Notes: a model not told the origin generated them from the sequence alone. A DNA stretch of 57,647 nt from Oerskovia enterophila (GCF_001692445.1 NZ_MAQA01000028.1:1-57647); one strand, 5' to 3'; counted from the stretch's first letter, positions 40,839-51,726 are shown. Program-made: numbers and translations.

Positions 40839-41726
40839 TCAGAGGTCGGCCGTGCCGAAGCGGTCGCGCACCGCACCGGCATCCCCCGAGGTTGCCGATG
40901 CCGACGCGAGCTCTCTGCGCACCTCGTCGCGGAGCCGTCCGTGGCTCTCCGGGTTCGGCGCTGCCCCGAGGAGGAGCTTCGTGTAGTCGTGCTGAGGATC
41001 GAGGATGACGTCGTCCGAGGGCCCTCGTTCCACCACCTTCCCGCGGAACATCACGATGATCTCGTCGCTGAAGTGACGAGCGGTCGCGAGGTCGTGCGTG
41101 ATGTACAGGACACCGAGGTTCTCCTCGCGCTGCAACCGGGCCAGGAGGTTCAGCACCGACAACCGGATCGAGACGTCCAGCATGGAGACCGGCTCGTCCG
41201 CCACCAGGAAGCGTGCTCCCGGGGCCAGGGCACGGGCGATCGCGACCCGCTGGCGCTGTCCCCCCGAGAGCTCGTGCGGCCGTCTCGCCGCCACGATCGG
41301 TGCGGGCGTGAGGTTCACCCGCTCGAGGAGCTGGTGGACCTGCTCGTCGATCTCCTCGCGCCCCTTCGCCTTGCCGTGCAGCCGGAGGGGACGCTCGATG
41401 TGGTGCGCGATCGTGTGGAACGGGTTCAGGGAGGCGAACGGGTCCTGGAAGACCATCTGCACGTTGCGGCGGTACTCCGCCAGCGCGCGCCCGCGGGTCG
41501 CGCTCTTCCTGCCGTCGATGAGGATCTCGCCCGACGAGGGCTTCTCCAGCTTCGCGATCATGCGCGCCACCGTCGACTTGCCCGAACCGGACTCCCCGAC
41601 CACGGCGATCGTCTTGCCAGGCTCCAGGGTGAACGACACGTCGTCGACGGCACGGAGCGTCCGGCTTCCCCGGCCACCACGGATGCGGAAGTCCTTGGTG
41701 AGGTTCTTGACCTCGAGCGTGCTCAC
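40839..41726 (-). CDS. Oligopeptide/oligosaccharide ABC transporter ATPase (OppF-like)
   Basis: This 295-residue nucleotide-binding subunit starts at GTG 41726, overlapping the preceding ATPase stop. Walker A is GESGSGKST (44-52), the Q-loop is in MVFQDPFASLNPF, the signature is LSGGQRQRVAIARAL, Walker B is FLVADEPVSMLD and the switch is THD. It powers import with its partner ATPase. DPQHDYTKLLL near the C-terminus is characteristic of OppD/F. The final 25 residues are acidic and variable. It is the last gene of the operon. Confidence 0.94.
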   Translation of the reverse strand: MSTLEVKNLTKDFRIRGGRGSRTLRAVDDVSFTLEPGKTIAVVGESGSGKSTVARMIAKLEKPSSGEILIDGRKSATRGRALAEYRRNVQMVFQDPFASLNPFHTIAHHIERPLRLHGKAKGREEIDEQVHQLLERVNLTPAPIVAARRPHELSGGQRQRVAIARALAPGARFLVADEPVSMLDVSIRLSVLNLLARLQREENLGVLYITHDLATARHFSDEIIVMFRGKVVERGPSDDVILDPQHDYTKLLLGAAPNPESHGRLRDEVRRELASASATSGDAGAVRDRFGTADL

Positions 41727-42637
41727 AGTGCACTCCCTTCCGTGCTCTCACCGCTGCGCACGAACGAACCACGGTCCCCGGTGAGGCTCGGGAAGGACGC
41801 GAGGAGCTTGCGCGTGTACTCGTGCTGCGGCCTGGTGAAGATGTTCGCCGACGTGTTGAGCTCGACGATCTCACCGTGCCGCATCACCGCGATCCGGTCG
41901 CTGATCTCGAGCAGCAGCGGCAGGTCGTGCGTGATGAAGACGACCGCGAAGCTGAACTGCTCGCGCAGGCGCATGATCTCGCGGAGGATCCCCCGCTGCA
42001 CGACGACGTCGAGAGCGGTCGTCGGCTCGTCCATGATCATGACCTGCGGGTTGAGCGCGAGCGCCATGGCGATCATGACGCGCTGGCGCATGCCGCCCGA
42101 GAGCTCGTGGGCGAAGCTGTTGAGACGATTCGGGTCCACCCCGACGAGCTGCAACAGCTCCCGGCTGCGCTCGAGCTTCTCGGTCTTGGTCATGGAGGGT
42201 CGGTGCGTGGTGAACACGTCGAAGAGCTGAGCCTTGATGTCGATCACCGGGTTCAGGGAGTTCATCGCCCCCTGGAAGACCATCGAGATCTTGTCCCACC
42301 GGAAGGCGCGCAAGGCGTCGCCCTCGAGGGTGGCGACGTCGATGTCCGTGCCGTCCTGGTCGTGGAAGACGATCTCACCGCCGGTCCGCAGCGCGGGCGG
42401 CTTGAGCAGCTGGTTGATCCCGTACGCCAGGGTCGTCTTGCCGCAGCCAGACTCGCCGGCCAGGCCGAGGATCTCGCCACGGTGCAGGGTCAGGGAGACC
42501 TCCTTGACGGCCTTGACCGGCGGGTCGACCTCGTACTCGATCGAGACGTTGCGGGCCGTGAGGACCGGCGCGAGCCCTTCGATCGCCTGGGCGTGGTCGG
42601 GCGTCGTCAGAGGCCCGGTCGTGAGCGCCGTGGTCAT
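41723..42637 (-). CDS. Oligopeptide/oligosaccharide ABC transporter ATPase (OppD-like)
   Basis: This 304-residue ATPase starts at ATG 42637, overlapping the permease stop (ATGA). It has Walker A GESGCGKTT, signature LSGGMRQRVMIAMAL, Walker B VMIMDEPTTALD and switch THD, and the C-terminal RPQHEYTRKLLASFP of the OppD group. It pairs with the OppF-like subunit. The full set SBP-B-C-D-F is therefore complete. Possible substrates are peptides or plant-derived oligosaccharides, which use the same transporter family in cellulolytic actinobacteria. Confidence 0.94.
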   Translation of the reverse strand: MTTALTTGPLTTPDHAQAIEGLAPVLTARNVSIEYEVDPPVKAVKEVSLTLHRGEILGLAGESGCGKTTLAYGINQLLKPPALRTGGEIVFHDQDGTDIDVATLEGDALRAFRWDKISMVFQGAMNSLNPVIDIKAQLFDVFTTHRPSMTKTEKLERSRELLQLVGVDPNRLNSFAHELSGGMRQRVMIAMALALNPQVMIMDEPTTALDVVVQRGILREIMRLREQFSFAVVFITHDLPLLLEISDRIAVMRHGEIVELNTSANIFTRPQHEYTRKLLASFPSLTGDRGSFVRSGESTEGSAL

Positions 42638-43794
42638 GCGTTCACCGTCTCCTTCTCCGTGGTGGTGCCGTCGTCCCCGACGAGCTCTGACGGGTCGCCA
42701 GCGCCCTGACCCGCTCCGCGAGCCTGCAGCTTGCGGGCCTTGCGGATGCTCTTGACGGCGGCGGGCGCCGTGCGCAGCTTCGGGTTGATGATCTCGTCGA
42801 TGCTGAAGTTGATGAGCGAGAGGCCGCAACCGAACAAGGAGATCAGCAGCCCTGGCGGGACGTACCACCACCACTGCCCGGTCTGGAAGGCGTTGTACTG
42901 GAACGACTCGTTGAGCATGCTGCCCCAGGTGATGGAGCCCGACGGGCCCAGGCCGAGATAGGACAGGCCCGCTTCGCCGAGGATCGCGAGCACCACGGCG
43001 AAGAGGAACTGCGCCGCGAGCAGGGGCAGGAGGTTGGGGAGGATCTCGACCGTGATGATGCGCAGCGGACGTTCGCCGGCCACCCGGGAGGCGGCCACGT
43101 AGTCACGGTTGCGCAGCGACTTGGCCTGCGTGCGCAGCACGATCGCCGACCCCGCCCAGCTCGTCACGCCCAGCACCACGGCGATGATCCACATGCTGCG
43201 GCTCTCCATGTAGCTGGCGATGACGATGACCAGCGGGAGCCCCGGGATCACGAGCATGACGTTGGTGAAGAGGTAGAGCGCCTCGTCCGTCCAGCCGCCG
43301 ACGTACCCGGCGACGATCCCGAAGAACAACGACAGCACGACGGCGATGGCACCGGCGACCATGCCGACGATCAGGGAGCTGGCTGCACCCGCCGCGAGCT
43401 GGGCGAAGATGTCGGCGCCGAGGTTGTTGGTCCCCAGGAGATGGTCAAGGCTCGGCGGCAGGTTGGCCGGGGCGTCGACGTTGCGCGGGTCCTGGGTGAA
43501 GAACGGAGCGATGAAGGCGAAGGCGATGATCCCGAGCGTGAGCACGAGTCCCGCGACGAGCTTTCCGGACCTGCGCGGGAGCATCTCGAGGGGTCCTTTG
43601 CGCGCCTTCGTCGTGCCGACCACGGCGACGCCGGGCTCGACCTCCGGAGCTCCGTCCCCGGGGGCGGGGACGTCGGGTACCCGTCCTGCCGTGCGGTCGT
43701 CGGGTGCGATCCCGTCGACCACCACGTCGGCGGCCGGGGATGCACTGGTCGCAGGGGTCACGAACTCCTGCGTGCGGATGTCGTCGTCAGTCAT
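42634..43794 (-). CDS. ABC transporter permease (OppC/DppC-like)
   Basis: This 386-residue permease has an 80-residue acidic, Pro-rich N-terminal extension, one membrane segment (about 82-104) and the family segment DPRNVDAPANLPPSLDHLLGTNNLGADIFAQLA, then five further helices. EAA-like region: DYVAASRVAGERPLRIITVEILPNLLPLL. The start at ATG 43794 overlaps the end of the OppB-like gene by eight bases. The C-terminus (after about 330) is a cytoplasmic tail rich in Lys/Arg then Gly/Glu. Confidence 0.93.
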   Translation of the reverse strand: MTDDDIRTQEFVTPATSASPAADVVVDGIAPDDRTAGRVPDVPAPGDGAPEVEPGVAVVGTTKARKGPLEMLPRRSGKLVAGLVLTLGIIAFAFIAPFFTQDPRNVDAPANLPPSLDHLLGTNNLGADIFAQLAAGAASSLIVGMVAGAIAVVLSLFFGIVAGYVGGWTDEALYLFTNVMLVIPGLPLVIVIASYMESRSMWIIAVVLGVTSWAGSAIVLRTQAKSLRNRDYVAASRVAGERPLRIITVEILPNLLPLLAAQFLFAVVLAILGEAGLSYLGLGPSGSITWGSMLNESFQYNAFQTGQWWWYVPPGLLISLFGCGLSLINFSIDEIINPKLRTAPAAVKSIRKARKLQARGAGQGAGDPSELVGDDGTTTEKETVNA

Positions 43795-44782
43795 TGTGGC
43801 GCGCCCTGGGATCGATGAAGCCGTACAAGAGGTCCACGAGGAAGTTCGCTGCGAGCACCGTGATGGTGATGACGAGGAACACCCCCTGCATGAGGGCGAA
43901 GTCCTTGCCCTCGACCGCCCCGATCATCAGCTTGCCGATTCCCGGATAGCTGAAGACCTGCTCCATGACGATCGACCCCGCGACCACGAAGCCGAGCGAG
44001 ACGCTGAAGCCCGCGAGCGACGGCATGATCGCGTTGCGCGTCGCGTAGGTCGTGAGCACTCGAGAGGGCCGGAGCCCCTTGGCCTCGGCGGTCGTGATGT
44101 AGTCCTCGGACAGCGTCGAGACCATCATGTTGCGCATCCCGAGCAGCCAGCCACCGACCGACGACAGCACGATCGTCAGCGCGGGCAGGAAGCCGTGGTA
44201 GATCGCGCTCGACACGAACGCCCAGCTGGCCTCCGGCCCGTCCGGGAAGTCGAACACGTCGTAGCCACCGATGATCGGGAACCAGGCCAGGTTCACCGAG
44301 AAGACCGCGACGAGGATCAGGGCGAGCCAGAAGTACGGAACCGACTGGAGCAGGGTGGATCCCGGGATGACCCCGTCCACCCAGGTACCCCGCCGCCATC
44401 CGACCCACACGCCGAGCGCGATGCCGATGATGAACGACAAGACCGTCGCGAGTCCGACGAGCACCAGCGTCCAGGGCAGTGCCTGGGCGATGAGCTCCGC
44501 CACCGGGGCGGGGTACTTGGTGAGAGACGTCCCGAGGTCGCCGTGCAGGATGTTGTTCCAGTACGTGAGGTACTGGTCCCATAGCGACGACTCGTCGGAC
44601 GAGCCGAAGAGGAGCTGGATGGCCTTCTCCATCGCGGGGGTGAGATCTCCCGTCTGGGCGAACTTCGCCCGGAAGATGTCCTCCGCGTCCCCCGGCATCA
44701 GCCGGGGGAGGAAGAAGTTGAGGGAGATGGCGGCCCACAGGGTGATCGCGTAGAACGCGAGCCGCCGAGCGTAGTACTTCAC
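43787..44782 (-). CDS. ABC transporter permease (OppB/DppB-like)
   Basis: This 331-residue permease has an N-terminal membrane segment MKYYARRLAFYAITLWAAISLNFFLPRLMPGD typical of OppB, then DQYLTYWNNILHGDLGTSL and five helices. The EAA-like loop is DYITTAEAKGLRPSRVLTTYATRNAIMPSL. MEQVFSYPGIGKLMIGAVEGKD is the family signature near the C-terminus. The gene follows the binding-protein gene after 46 bp, and its end overlaps the OppC-like start. Confidence 0.94.
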   Translation of the reverse strand: MKYYARRLAFYAITLWAAISLNFFLPRLMPGDAEDIFRAKFAQTGDLTPAMEKAIQLLFGSSDESSLWDQYLTYWNNILHGDLGTSLTKYPAPVAELIAQALPWTLVLVGLATVLSFIIGIALGVWVGWRRGTWVDGVIPGSTLLQSVPYFWLALILVAVFSVNLAWFPIIGGYDVFDFPDGPEASWAFVSSAIYHGFLPALTIVLSSVGGWLLGMRNMMVSTLSEDYITTAEAKGLRPSRVLTTYATRNAIMPSLAGFSVSLGFVVAGSIVMEQVFSYPGIGKLMIGAVEGKDFALMQGVFLVITITVLAANFLVDLLYGFIDPRARHND

Positions 44783-44828
44783 CGTTCGGTACGTCCCATC
44801 ATCATCGAAGCTCCTCCTCGGCCCGACA

Positions 44829-46514
44829 TCACTCGGCGGGCTTGATGGTGCTCAGCACCACGCCGGCCGACACCGAACCCCACGACGGCGGGAAGGCGTA
44901 CAGGTCGTCCTCGGTCGGCCAGCCGGTGAAGTCCTTCTGGTCGAAGAAGGTCTGCGTGGCGTTGATGACGATCGGGATGTAGGGCAGGTCGCGCGTGATC
45001 TCGGTCTGGATCGTCGCGTAGGCGGCCTTCTTCGCCGCCTCGTCGTTCGTCGCGGCTGCGGCGTTGACGGCTGCGTCGACCGTGGGGTTCGAGTACCGGG
45101 AGAAGTTCCACTCACCGGACTCGAGCTGGGTGCCCACGGGCTGCGTGTACTCGCCGCTGAACCAGTCGCGGTAGATCTGGAAGGGGTCCGGCACCGAGGT
45201 ACCGACGACGCCGCCCATGATCAGCTCGAAGCCACCGGTCTGACGCGCGTCGGAGAACTCGTCCCAGGTGGCGGTCTCTGCCGTGATGGCGATGCCCGCG
45301 GTCTTGGCCTGCGCCGCGATGAGGTCTGCGGCGGCGTTGTAGTCGCTCCACCCCTCGACCGAGATGAGCTTCAGCTCGAGCTTCTTGCCGTCCTTCTCGT
45401 AGATGCCGTCGGCACCCTTGGTGTACCCCGCCGCCTCGAGGATCTTGCCTGCCTCGGCAGCGTTCGCCTCCTGCGGGCTGACCTTCTCGACGTCAGGCGA
45501 GATCCACTTGTCGTCACGGCCGAGCAGGGCGAACGTCGGGGAGATCTCGGCAGCGAGACCGACGAAGGCCTTCTCGTTGATGACGCCGCGGTCGATCGCG
45601 ACGTTGAGAGCCTGGCGGACCGCGACGTCCGTCTGGGCGCCCACGCAGCCGGCATCGGCATTGGCGCAGGTGTACAGCACGGTCGGGTCCTGCGGCGTGT
45701 TGATGTACCCGAGGCGGCCGTCCTTCGTGAGGCTCTCGGGGTCTGCCACGAACATGCCGGCCCAGTCGATCTTGCCGGTCTTCAGGAGGCTCTCGGCCGA
45801 GGTGTTCGCGTCGATCCCGAGGTACTGGACCTTCTCGACGGCGGGAGCCCCGCCCCAGTAGTCAGGGTTCGCGACCATCGAGTAGGAGGCATCCGAGGTG
45901 CTCGCGACCGTGTAGGGACCCGTGCCGACCGGCTTCTCGTTGGCGAAGCTGATGGTGTCCGGCACGTCCTTCCAGATGTGCTCGGGGACCATCCAGGAGG
46001 CACCGAGGAGGGCGAACTCGTTGGTGAACTGCGGACCGGTGAACGTCAGCTTCACGGTCGTGGGGTCGACGACCTCGGCAGAAGCCAGGTACACCGGCTT
46101 GGAGGTCTCGTTCGAGAACGAGTACACGACGTCCTCGGCCGTGAACGGCTTGCCGTCGTTCCACGTGACACCCTCGCGGATCTTGATCGTCAGCTCGGTG
46201 CCGTCCTCGTTGAACTCGTAGGACTCGCCCAGCATCGGCTGAGGCGCGTCGGAGCTCGCCTTGTTGAAGTAGAACAGCGTCTCGTACACGCCACCGAGCG
46301 CGGCGTGGAGGACGGTCGGTGCGTACGGGTTGAAGTTCGCAACGATCGGCGTCTGGCTGCCTGCCCACACCGTGAGCACGCCGTCGCCCTTGCTCGCTGT
46401 GCCCTGGTCGCCGTCGTCACCCGACGAGCCGCAGCCCGTGGCGAGCAGCGTGAGGCCGGAGGCGAGCGCCACCGCGGTGAGAAGGCGCTTGCGCCCCTTG
46501 CTTCGGATCATCAT
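44829..46514 (-). CDS. Family 5 extracellular solute-binding lipoprotein
   Basis: This protein of about 560 residues is a lipoprotein: KGRKRLLTAVALASGLTLLATGC with the lipid-modified Cys at 28 and a Gly/Ser/Asp linker. The SBP_bac_5 fold follows (LTIKIREGVTWNDGKPFTAEDVVYSF, YDLPYIPI-type end). It binds the substrate outside the membrane and passes it to the OppB/C-like permeases. There are two possible starts, ATG 46514 or ATG 46511; AAAGGA is better spaced for the second. No peptidase or glycosidase is nearby, so the ligand is open between peptides and oligosaccharides. Confidence 0.93.
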   Translation of the reverse strand: MMIRSKGRKRLLTAVALASGLTLLATGCGSSGDDGDQGTASKGDGVLTVWAGSQTPIVANFNPYAPTVLHAALGGVYETLFYFNKASSDAPQPMLGESYEFNEDGTELTIKIREGVTWNDGKPFTAEDVVYSFSNETSKPVYLASAEVVDPTTVKLTFTGPQFTNEFALLGASWMVPEHIWKDVPDTISFANEKPVGTGPYTVASTSDASYSMVANPDYWGGAPAVEKVQYLGIDANTSAESLLKTGKIDWAGMFVADPESLTKDGRLGYINTPQDPTVLYTCANADAGCVGAQTDVAVRQALNVAIDRGVINEKAFVGLAAEISPTFALLGRDDKWISPDVEKVSPQEANAAEAGKILEAAGYTKGADGIYEKDGKKLELKLISVEGWSDYNAAADLIAAQAKTAGIAITAETATWDEFSDARQTGGFELIMGGVVGTSVPDPFQIYRDWFSGEYTQPVGTQLESGEWNFSRYSNPTVDAAVNAAAATNDEAAKKAAYATIQTEITRDLPYIPIVINATQTFFDQKDFTGWPTEDDLYAFPPSWGSVSAGVVLSTIKPAE

Positions 46515-46896
46515 CGGTCCTTTCGAGTCGTCGACGCCTCATCACGTCGATCAGCCCCGCTCGGCGGGTATGTGCAGGAACACTAACGAATCAATGGGGC
46601 CCCACGGAGCAATACAACAGGAAAGTTACCTAAATGAAACACGTGACGGGTCGAACGCGGCAGGATCCGCAGGAACCCGGGGATCTAGCGCGTCGTCGAC
46701 CGCGCTCGGTGAGCCGCTGGACGCATCCAGGACCCCGGATGCACCCCCACCGTGACCGTCGGGAGCCTCCCCTCGAGAGGGGGACGGACGCCCTGCCCGG
46801 CGCACACCGCAGGGCCACACTGCCCCGCACCCGACCGGTCGGTCAGGTACGAGGCAGCGCGGATCTCAGGGCGTCAGGATCCGACGCGCCCCCTGC
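46515..46896. other. 382-bp region between the importer operon and cutC
   Basis: The most A/T-rich stretch (about 46580-46640) is the likely promoter of the minus-strand importer operon; possible -35/-10 pairs are weak. The remainder toward cutC is G/C-rich and shows no supported gene. Confidence 0.45.
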
Positions 46897-47652
46897 TCAG
46901 GAGCCCAGCGCCACGTCGAGCGCAGCGCGGGCCTCGCGTGCCGCTCCCAGGTCCGTGACCTCGTAGCCGGACCCGCCCCCGCCGCCGGGGCCGCCGTCGT
47001 CGGGCCGGACGCCCTTGGCCGACAGGTGGACCGCGTCCACGCCCGCCGCCACGAGGTCCCCCATGTCCTGGGCCCGCACTCCCCCGCCCGCCTGGATCTG
47101 CACGCGCCCTGCGGAGTGCCGAGCCATGGCCCCCAACCGGTCGACCCCGTCGATGCTGCGAGCCGCACCACCCGACGTGAGCACGCGCGTGACCCCCAGT
47201 CCCGCGAGGAGGTCGAGGGCCGCGGTGACGTCCTCGACGACGTCGATCGCCCGGTGGAAGGTCACCTCGCGCCCGCCTGCGGCCGCGACCAGGGCGCGGA
47301 CCGCGGCCTCGTCGACGAGACCGTCGGACGTGAGCGCCCCGATCACGACGCCGGCGGCGCCTGCAGCGACGGCCGCGCGCACGTCGCGCACCTGCACGTC
47401 GAGCTCGGCCGTGCTGAAGACGAACCCTCCCGGGCGCGGCCGGACCAGCGGGTGGACCTCGACCGGCACTCCCTCGCCCGCGGCCTCTGCGGCCACCGCG
47501 ACGGCCGCCTCGAGCAGCCCGACGCTCGGCGTCAGCCCACCCGTCGCCCCCAGCGCCGAGCACAGCTCGACCCGGCTGGCGCCGACCTCGGTGGCGATCC
47601 GTACGCCGTCGGTGTCCTGGACGGCGATCTCGAGCGCGACCTCGCGTGCCAT
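46897..47652 (-). CDS. cutC: CutC-family protein
   Basis: This 251-residue TIM-barrel protein has LEIAVQDTDGVRIATEVGASRVELCSALGATGGLTPS at the start, GVVIGALTSDGLVD, VTFHRAIDVVED, VLTSGGAA and the late Gly-rich loop. The family was named for copper tolerance in E. coli, but a direct copper function is doubtful in many bacteria. A Gly-rich insert (GPGGGGGSGYEV) near residue 225 is unusual but short. The gene stands alone with ATG 47652; a hairpin separates it from gdhA. Confidence 0.92.
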   Translation of the reverse strand: MAREVALEIAVQDTDGVRIATEVGASRVELCSALGATGGLTPSVGLLEAAVAVAAEAAGEGVPVEVHPLVRPRPGGFVFSTAELDVQVRDVRAAVAAGAAGVVIGALTSDGLVDEAAVRALVAAAGGREVTFHRAIDVVEDVTAALDLLAGLGVTRVLTSGGAARSIDGVDRLGAMARHSAGRVQIQAGGGVRAQDMGDLVAAGVDAVHLSAKGVRPDDGGPGGGGGSGYEVTDLGAAREARAALDVALGS

Positions 47653-47827
47653 GTGCTGGTGCTCCTTGCCTCGGGGGCCGGCGCGCGACGGCGCACCGGC
47701 GGGTCAGCGGCCAGCGTAGACCCGCGCAGGACCGCGGCCCGACGGCGTCCCGTACGTGACGTCGTCGGGTCGCCCGCCCGCGAGCACGGCCCGCGAGCCC
47801 ACCTCACGCCCCGCCGGAGACGACGAG

Positions 47828-47872
47828 AGCGGTGCGCCCCGTGCGTGCTCGAGGCACGCGGGGACGCACCGC
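47828..47872. terminator. Imperfect hairpin between gdhA and cutC
   Basis: AGCGGTGCG-CCCCGTGCGTGC pairs with GCACGCGGGGACGCACCGCT with one bulge. It is a second candidate end signal for gdhA on the minus strand. Confidence 0.6.
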
Positions 47873-47896
47873 TCCTGGTCGTGCGGGGCAGTGCCC

Positions 47897-47913
47897 GGGC
47901 CGCTCAGCGGCCC
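47897..47913 (-). terminator. 7-bp hairpin right after gdhA
   Basis: GGGCCGC-TCA-GCGGCCC lies 14 bp downstream of the gdhA stop. It is short but perfectly placed. Confidence 0.55.
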
Positions 47914-47926
47914 GTCAGGACGACCG

Positions 47927-49723
<1,797 letters not shown>

Positions 49724-50473
49724 ATGACGCAGCACCAGGCACCGCCCACCGACCCAGCCGGAGCCGACAGCGGCCTCGGCACCCGACCCGGCCCTGCCGA
49801 CGGCTCGCCCCTTCCGCCCCGGCCCGCCGTGGTCACCCTGGTCGGCAACCCGCGCCCGGGGTCACGGACCCTGGGCGCGGCACAGGCCGTCGCGGCCCGG
49901 GTCGCCGACCACCTGGGCCTCGCGGCCGGGCCGGCAGAGGCGGGTTCGACAGACCCCGCGAGCTCCCCGGGCTCCCCGGGCTCCCCGGGCTCCCCGGGCA
50001 ACCCGACCACCGCGACCATCGACCTCGCCGAGATCGCGGCCGAGATCCTGACCACCGTGCACCCCCGCGCGGACGCCGCGCGCGAGGTCGTCGCGGGCGC
50101 GACCGTGCTGGTCGTCGCGACGCCCGTCTACAAGGGCTCGTACACCGGGCTGCTCAAGGCGTTCCTCGACCTCTACGGTCCGGACGGCCTGGCCGGGGTC
50201 GTCGCGGTGCCGGTCGTGGTGTCGGGCAACCCGGCGCACGCCCTGGCCGGCGAGGTGCACCTGCGCCCGCTCCTCGTCGAGCTCGGCGCCACGGTCCCCA
50301 CGCGCACGCTCGCCCTGCTGGACTCCCAGCTGGGCGAGGCCGAGCTCGCGAGCACCGTCGACGCCTGGCTCGACCGTGCGGGAGGCCCGTTGCTCCGGGC
50401 GGCGAGCGCCGCCGTCGGGCAGGACGTCCCCACCCACCAGACCGCCCCCGAGCTCGCCGAGGTGACCCGATGA
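49724..50473 (+). CDS. NADPH-dependent FMN reductase (SsuE/MsuE-like)
   Basis: This flavodoxin-fold protein of about 249 residues reduces FMN with NAD(P)H to supply partner monooxygenases. After a Pro/Gly/Ala-rich N-terminus it shows VVTLVGNPRPGSRTLGAAQAVAARV (FMN phosphate loop, about 32-57), VVATPVYKGSYTGLLKAFLDLYG and VPVVVSGNPAHALA. An S-P-G tandem repeat (four 9-bp DNA copies) interrupts the fold near residue 82. The start is ATG 49724 behind GCGAGGACACC; GTG 49697 is the alternative. Its stop overlaps the next start, so it is coupled to a second flavin reductase. Confidence 0.88.
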   Translation: MTQHQAPPTDPAGADSGLGTRPGPADGSPLPPRPAVVTLVGNPRPGSRTLGAAQAVAARVADHLGLAAGPAEAGSTDPASSPGSPGSPGSPGNPTTATIDLAEIAAEILTTVHPRADAAREVVAGATVLVVATPVYKGSYTGLLKAFLDLYGPDGLAGVVAVPVVVSGNPAHALAGEVHLRPLLVELGATVPTRTLALLDSQLGEAELASTVDAWLDRAGGPLLRAASAAVGQDVPTHQTAPELAEVTR

Positions 50474-51036
50474 CCGCCGAACCCACCACCCGCTCCGACG
50501 TCGCGGGCCTCGCCGGGCTCGAGGCCCTGCTCCACGAGCAGGACGAGCCCCAGCTCAGCCCCGACGCCTACAAGGCCGTGTTCCGGCAGCACCCCGCGGG
50601 CGTCGCGGTCGTCGCGCTGCACCACGAGGGGCGGCCCGTGGGCTTCACCGCGACGTCGGTCATCTCGGTCTCGGCCGCGCCGCCGCTGCTCGCGTTCTCG
50701 CTCGCGTCGACGTCGTCGTCGTGGCCCGCGATCTCCGCGGCCCGCACGGTCACGGTCAACTTCCTCAGCGCCGACCAGGACGACGTGTCGGCGCGCTTCG
50801 CGACGAGCGGAATCGACCGCTTCGCAGCCGGCGGATGGTCACCGCTCGACTCCGGGGAGCCCGTGATCGACGGCGCGCTGTCCTGGGTGCGCGGGCGCAT
50901 CATCCAGCGCACGCCCGTGGGCGACAGCTACCTGGTCTCGTTGCGCGCGCTCGCGTCGGGGACGCGCAGCGACGCGACGCCGCTGGTCTACCACGACCGG
51001 TCCTACCACCGGATCGGGGACCACTCGGCCCTCTGA
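50470..51036 (+). CDS. Flavin reductase family protein (HpaC/NtaB/DIM6-like)
   Basis: This 188-residue protein starts at ATG 50470, overlapping the preceding stop (ATGA). It has the split-barrel flavin-reductase signature: FRQHPAGVAVVALHHEGRPVGFTATSVISVSAAPPLLAFSLA, then TVTVNFLSADQDDVSARFA. The family passes reduced FMN or FAD to two-component monooxygenases. A second reductase next to the SsuE-like one is redundant unless each serves a different oxygenase, of which three lie opposite. A strong terminator follows. Confidence 0.9.
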   Translation: MTAEPTTRSDVAGLAGLEALLHEQDEPQLSPDAYKAVFRQHPAGVAVVALHHEGRPVGFTATSVISVSAAPPLLAFSLASTSSSWPAISAARTVTVNFLSADQDDVSARFATSGIDRFAAGGWSPLDSGEPVIDGALSWVRGRIIQRTPVGDSYLVSLRALASGTRSDATPLVYHDRSYHRIGDHSAL

Positions 51037-51050
51037 GGCCACGGCAAGGG

Positions 51051-51092
51051 CGAGGGGCCCGACGGCGGTGCGCACCGCCGTCGGGCCCCTCG
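51051..51092 (+). terminator. 21-bp perfect palindromic hairpin with T-rich tail
   Basis: Arms 51051-51071 and 51072-51092 are perfectly complementary (GAGGGGCCCGACGGCGGTGC and its complement), with no unpaired loop bases in DNA. TCTTTGTC follows. It lies 14 bp after the flavin reductase stop, in a convergent gap. Confidence 0.9.
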
Positions 51093-51109
51093 TCTTTGTC
51101 GTGGGTCGG

Positions 51110-51526
51110 CTACCAGGTCCAGCCGCGCGCGCTGAGCTCGAGCTCCTCGCGCAGCCGCTCGTCCTCGTCGCTGCGCAGGCCCGCGGCGAGCGGGTCCGCG
51201 TCGACCTCGAGACCGCTGAGCCGGCACGCCTCGCGCAGCAGCGCGTCGTACGCGCCCTGTGCGGCGAGGTAGTGGTGCGCCCGGGCGTAGACGCCCGGGT
51301 CGTCCTGGACGTCGCGCAGCTCGTGCGCGAGCTGGCCCAGGCGGATCTGGAGGCCCAGCGCCACGAGGGGATCAGGTGCCCGACGGCGCCGCTCGCGCCA
51401 GGTGGTCCGGTGCGGCCGGAGGGGAGGGAGGACGTCCACGGGGGGCCGGTCGTGGCGCACCGTGAGCCACGCGATGACGGCGACCGTCGCCGCGCCCACC
51501 ACGCCGGAGATCACGAGAAGCCACAT
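51110..51526 (-). CDS. Small membrane-anchored hypothetical protein
   Basis: This 138-residue protein has one N-terminal membrane segment (about 1-22) and then a basic linker TTWRERRRRAPDP. A soluble helical domain (about 50-130) follows, with LQIRLGQLAHELRDVQDDPGVYARAHHYLAAQGAYDALLREACRL. The domain looks like a helical bundle with no known motif. Its start is ATG 51526. Two hairpins flank it, so it is a single-gene unit between the flavin genes and the monooxygenases. Confidence 0.7.
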   Translation of the reverse strand: MWLLVISGVVGAATVAVIAWLTVRHDRPPVDVLPPLRPHRTTWRERRRRAPDPLVALGLQIRLGQLAHELRDVQDDPGVYARAHHYLAAQGAYDALLREACRLSGLEVDADPLAAGLRSDEDERLREELELSARGWTW

Positions 51527-51643
51527 CGTCGGAGCCTTCTTCCGTGCCCCTGCGCGCAGCGCACGTGCCCGCAGGACACTTCCAGCCTAGGGCGTGTGGG
51601 AGCGCTCCGCCAGGGTCGGGGACGGCCACGTGGCCCTGTGCGA

Positions 51644-51697
51644 GAGACGGGAGGTGCCCGCCGGGACCTGGGTCCGGGCGGGCGCCTCTCGCGTCTC
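51644..51697. terminator. Bulged hairpin downstream of the first monooxygenase gene
   Basis: GAGACG then GAGGTGCCCGCC pairs with GGCGGGCGCCTC then CGTCTC, with a small bulge. It lies 30 bp after the monooxygenase stop on the minus strand. Confidence 0.65.
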
Positions 51698-51726
51698 GTG
51701 GGGGCATCGCCTGGCGACGCCCCGTG

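Noticed and set aside
46634-46966. 110-aa gene between the importer operon and cutC
   Set aside because: It overlaps cutC in antisense, has Arg/Pro-rich shadow composition and no ribosome binding site.
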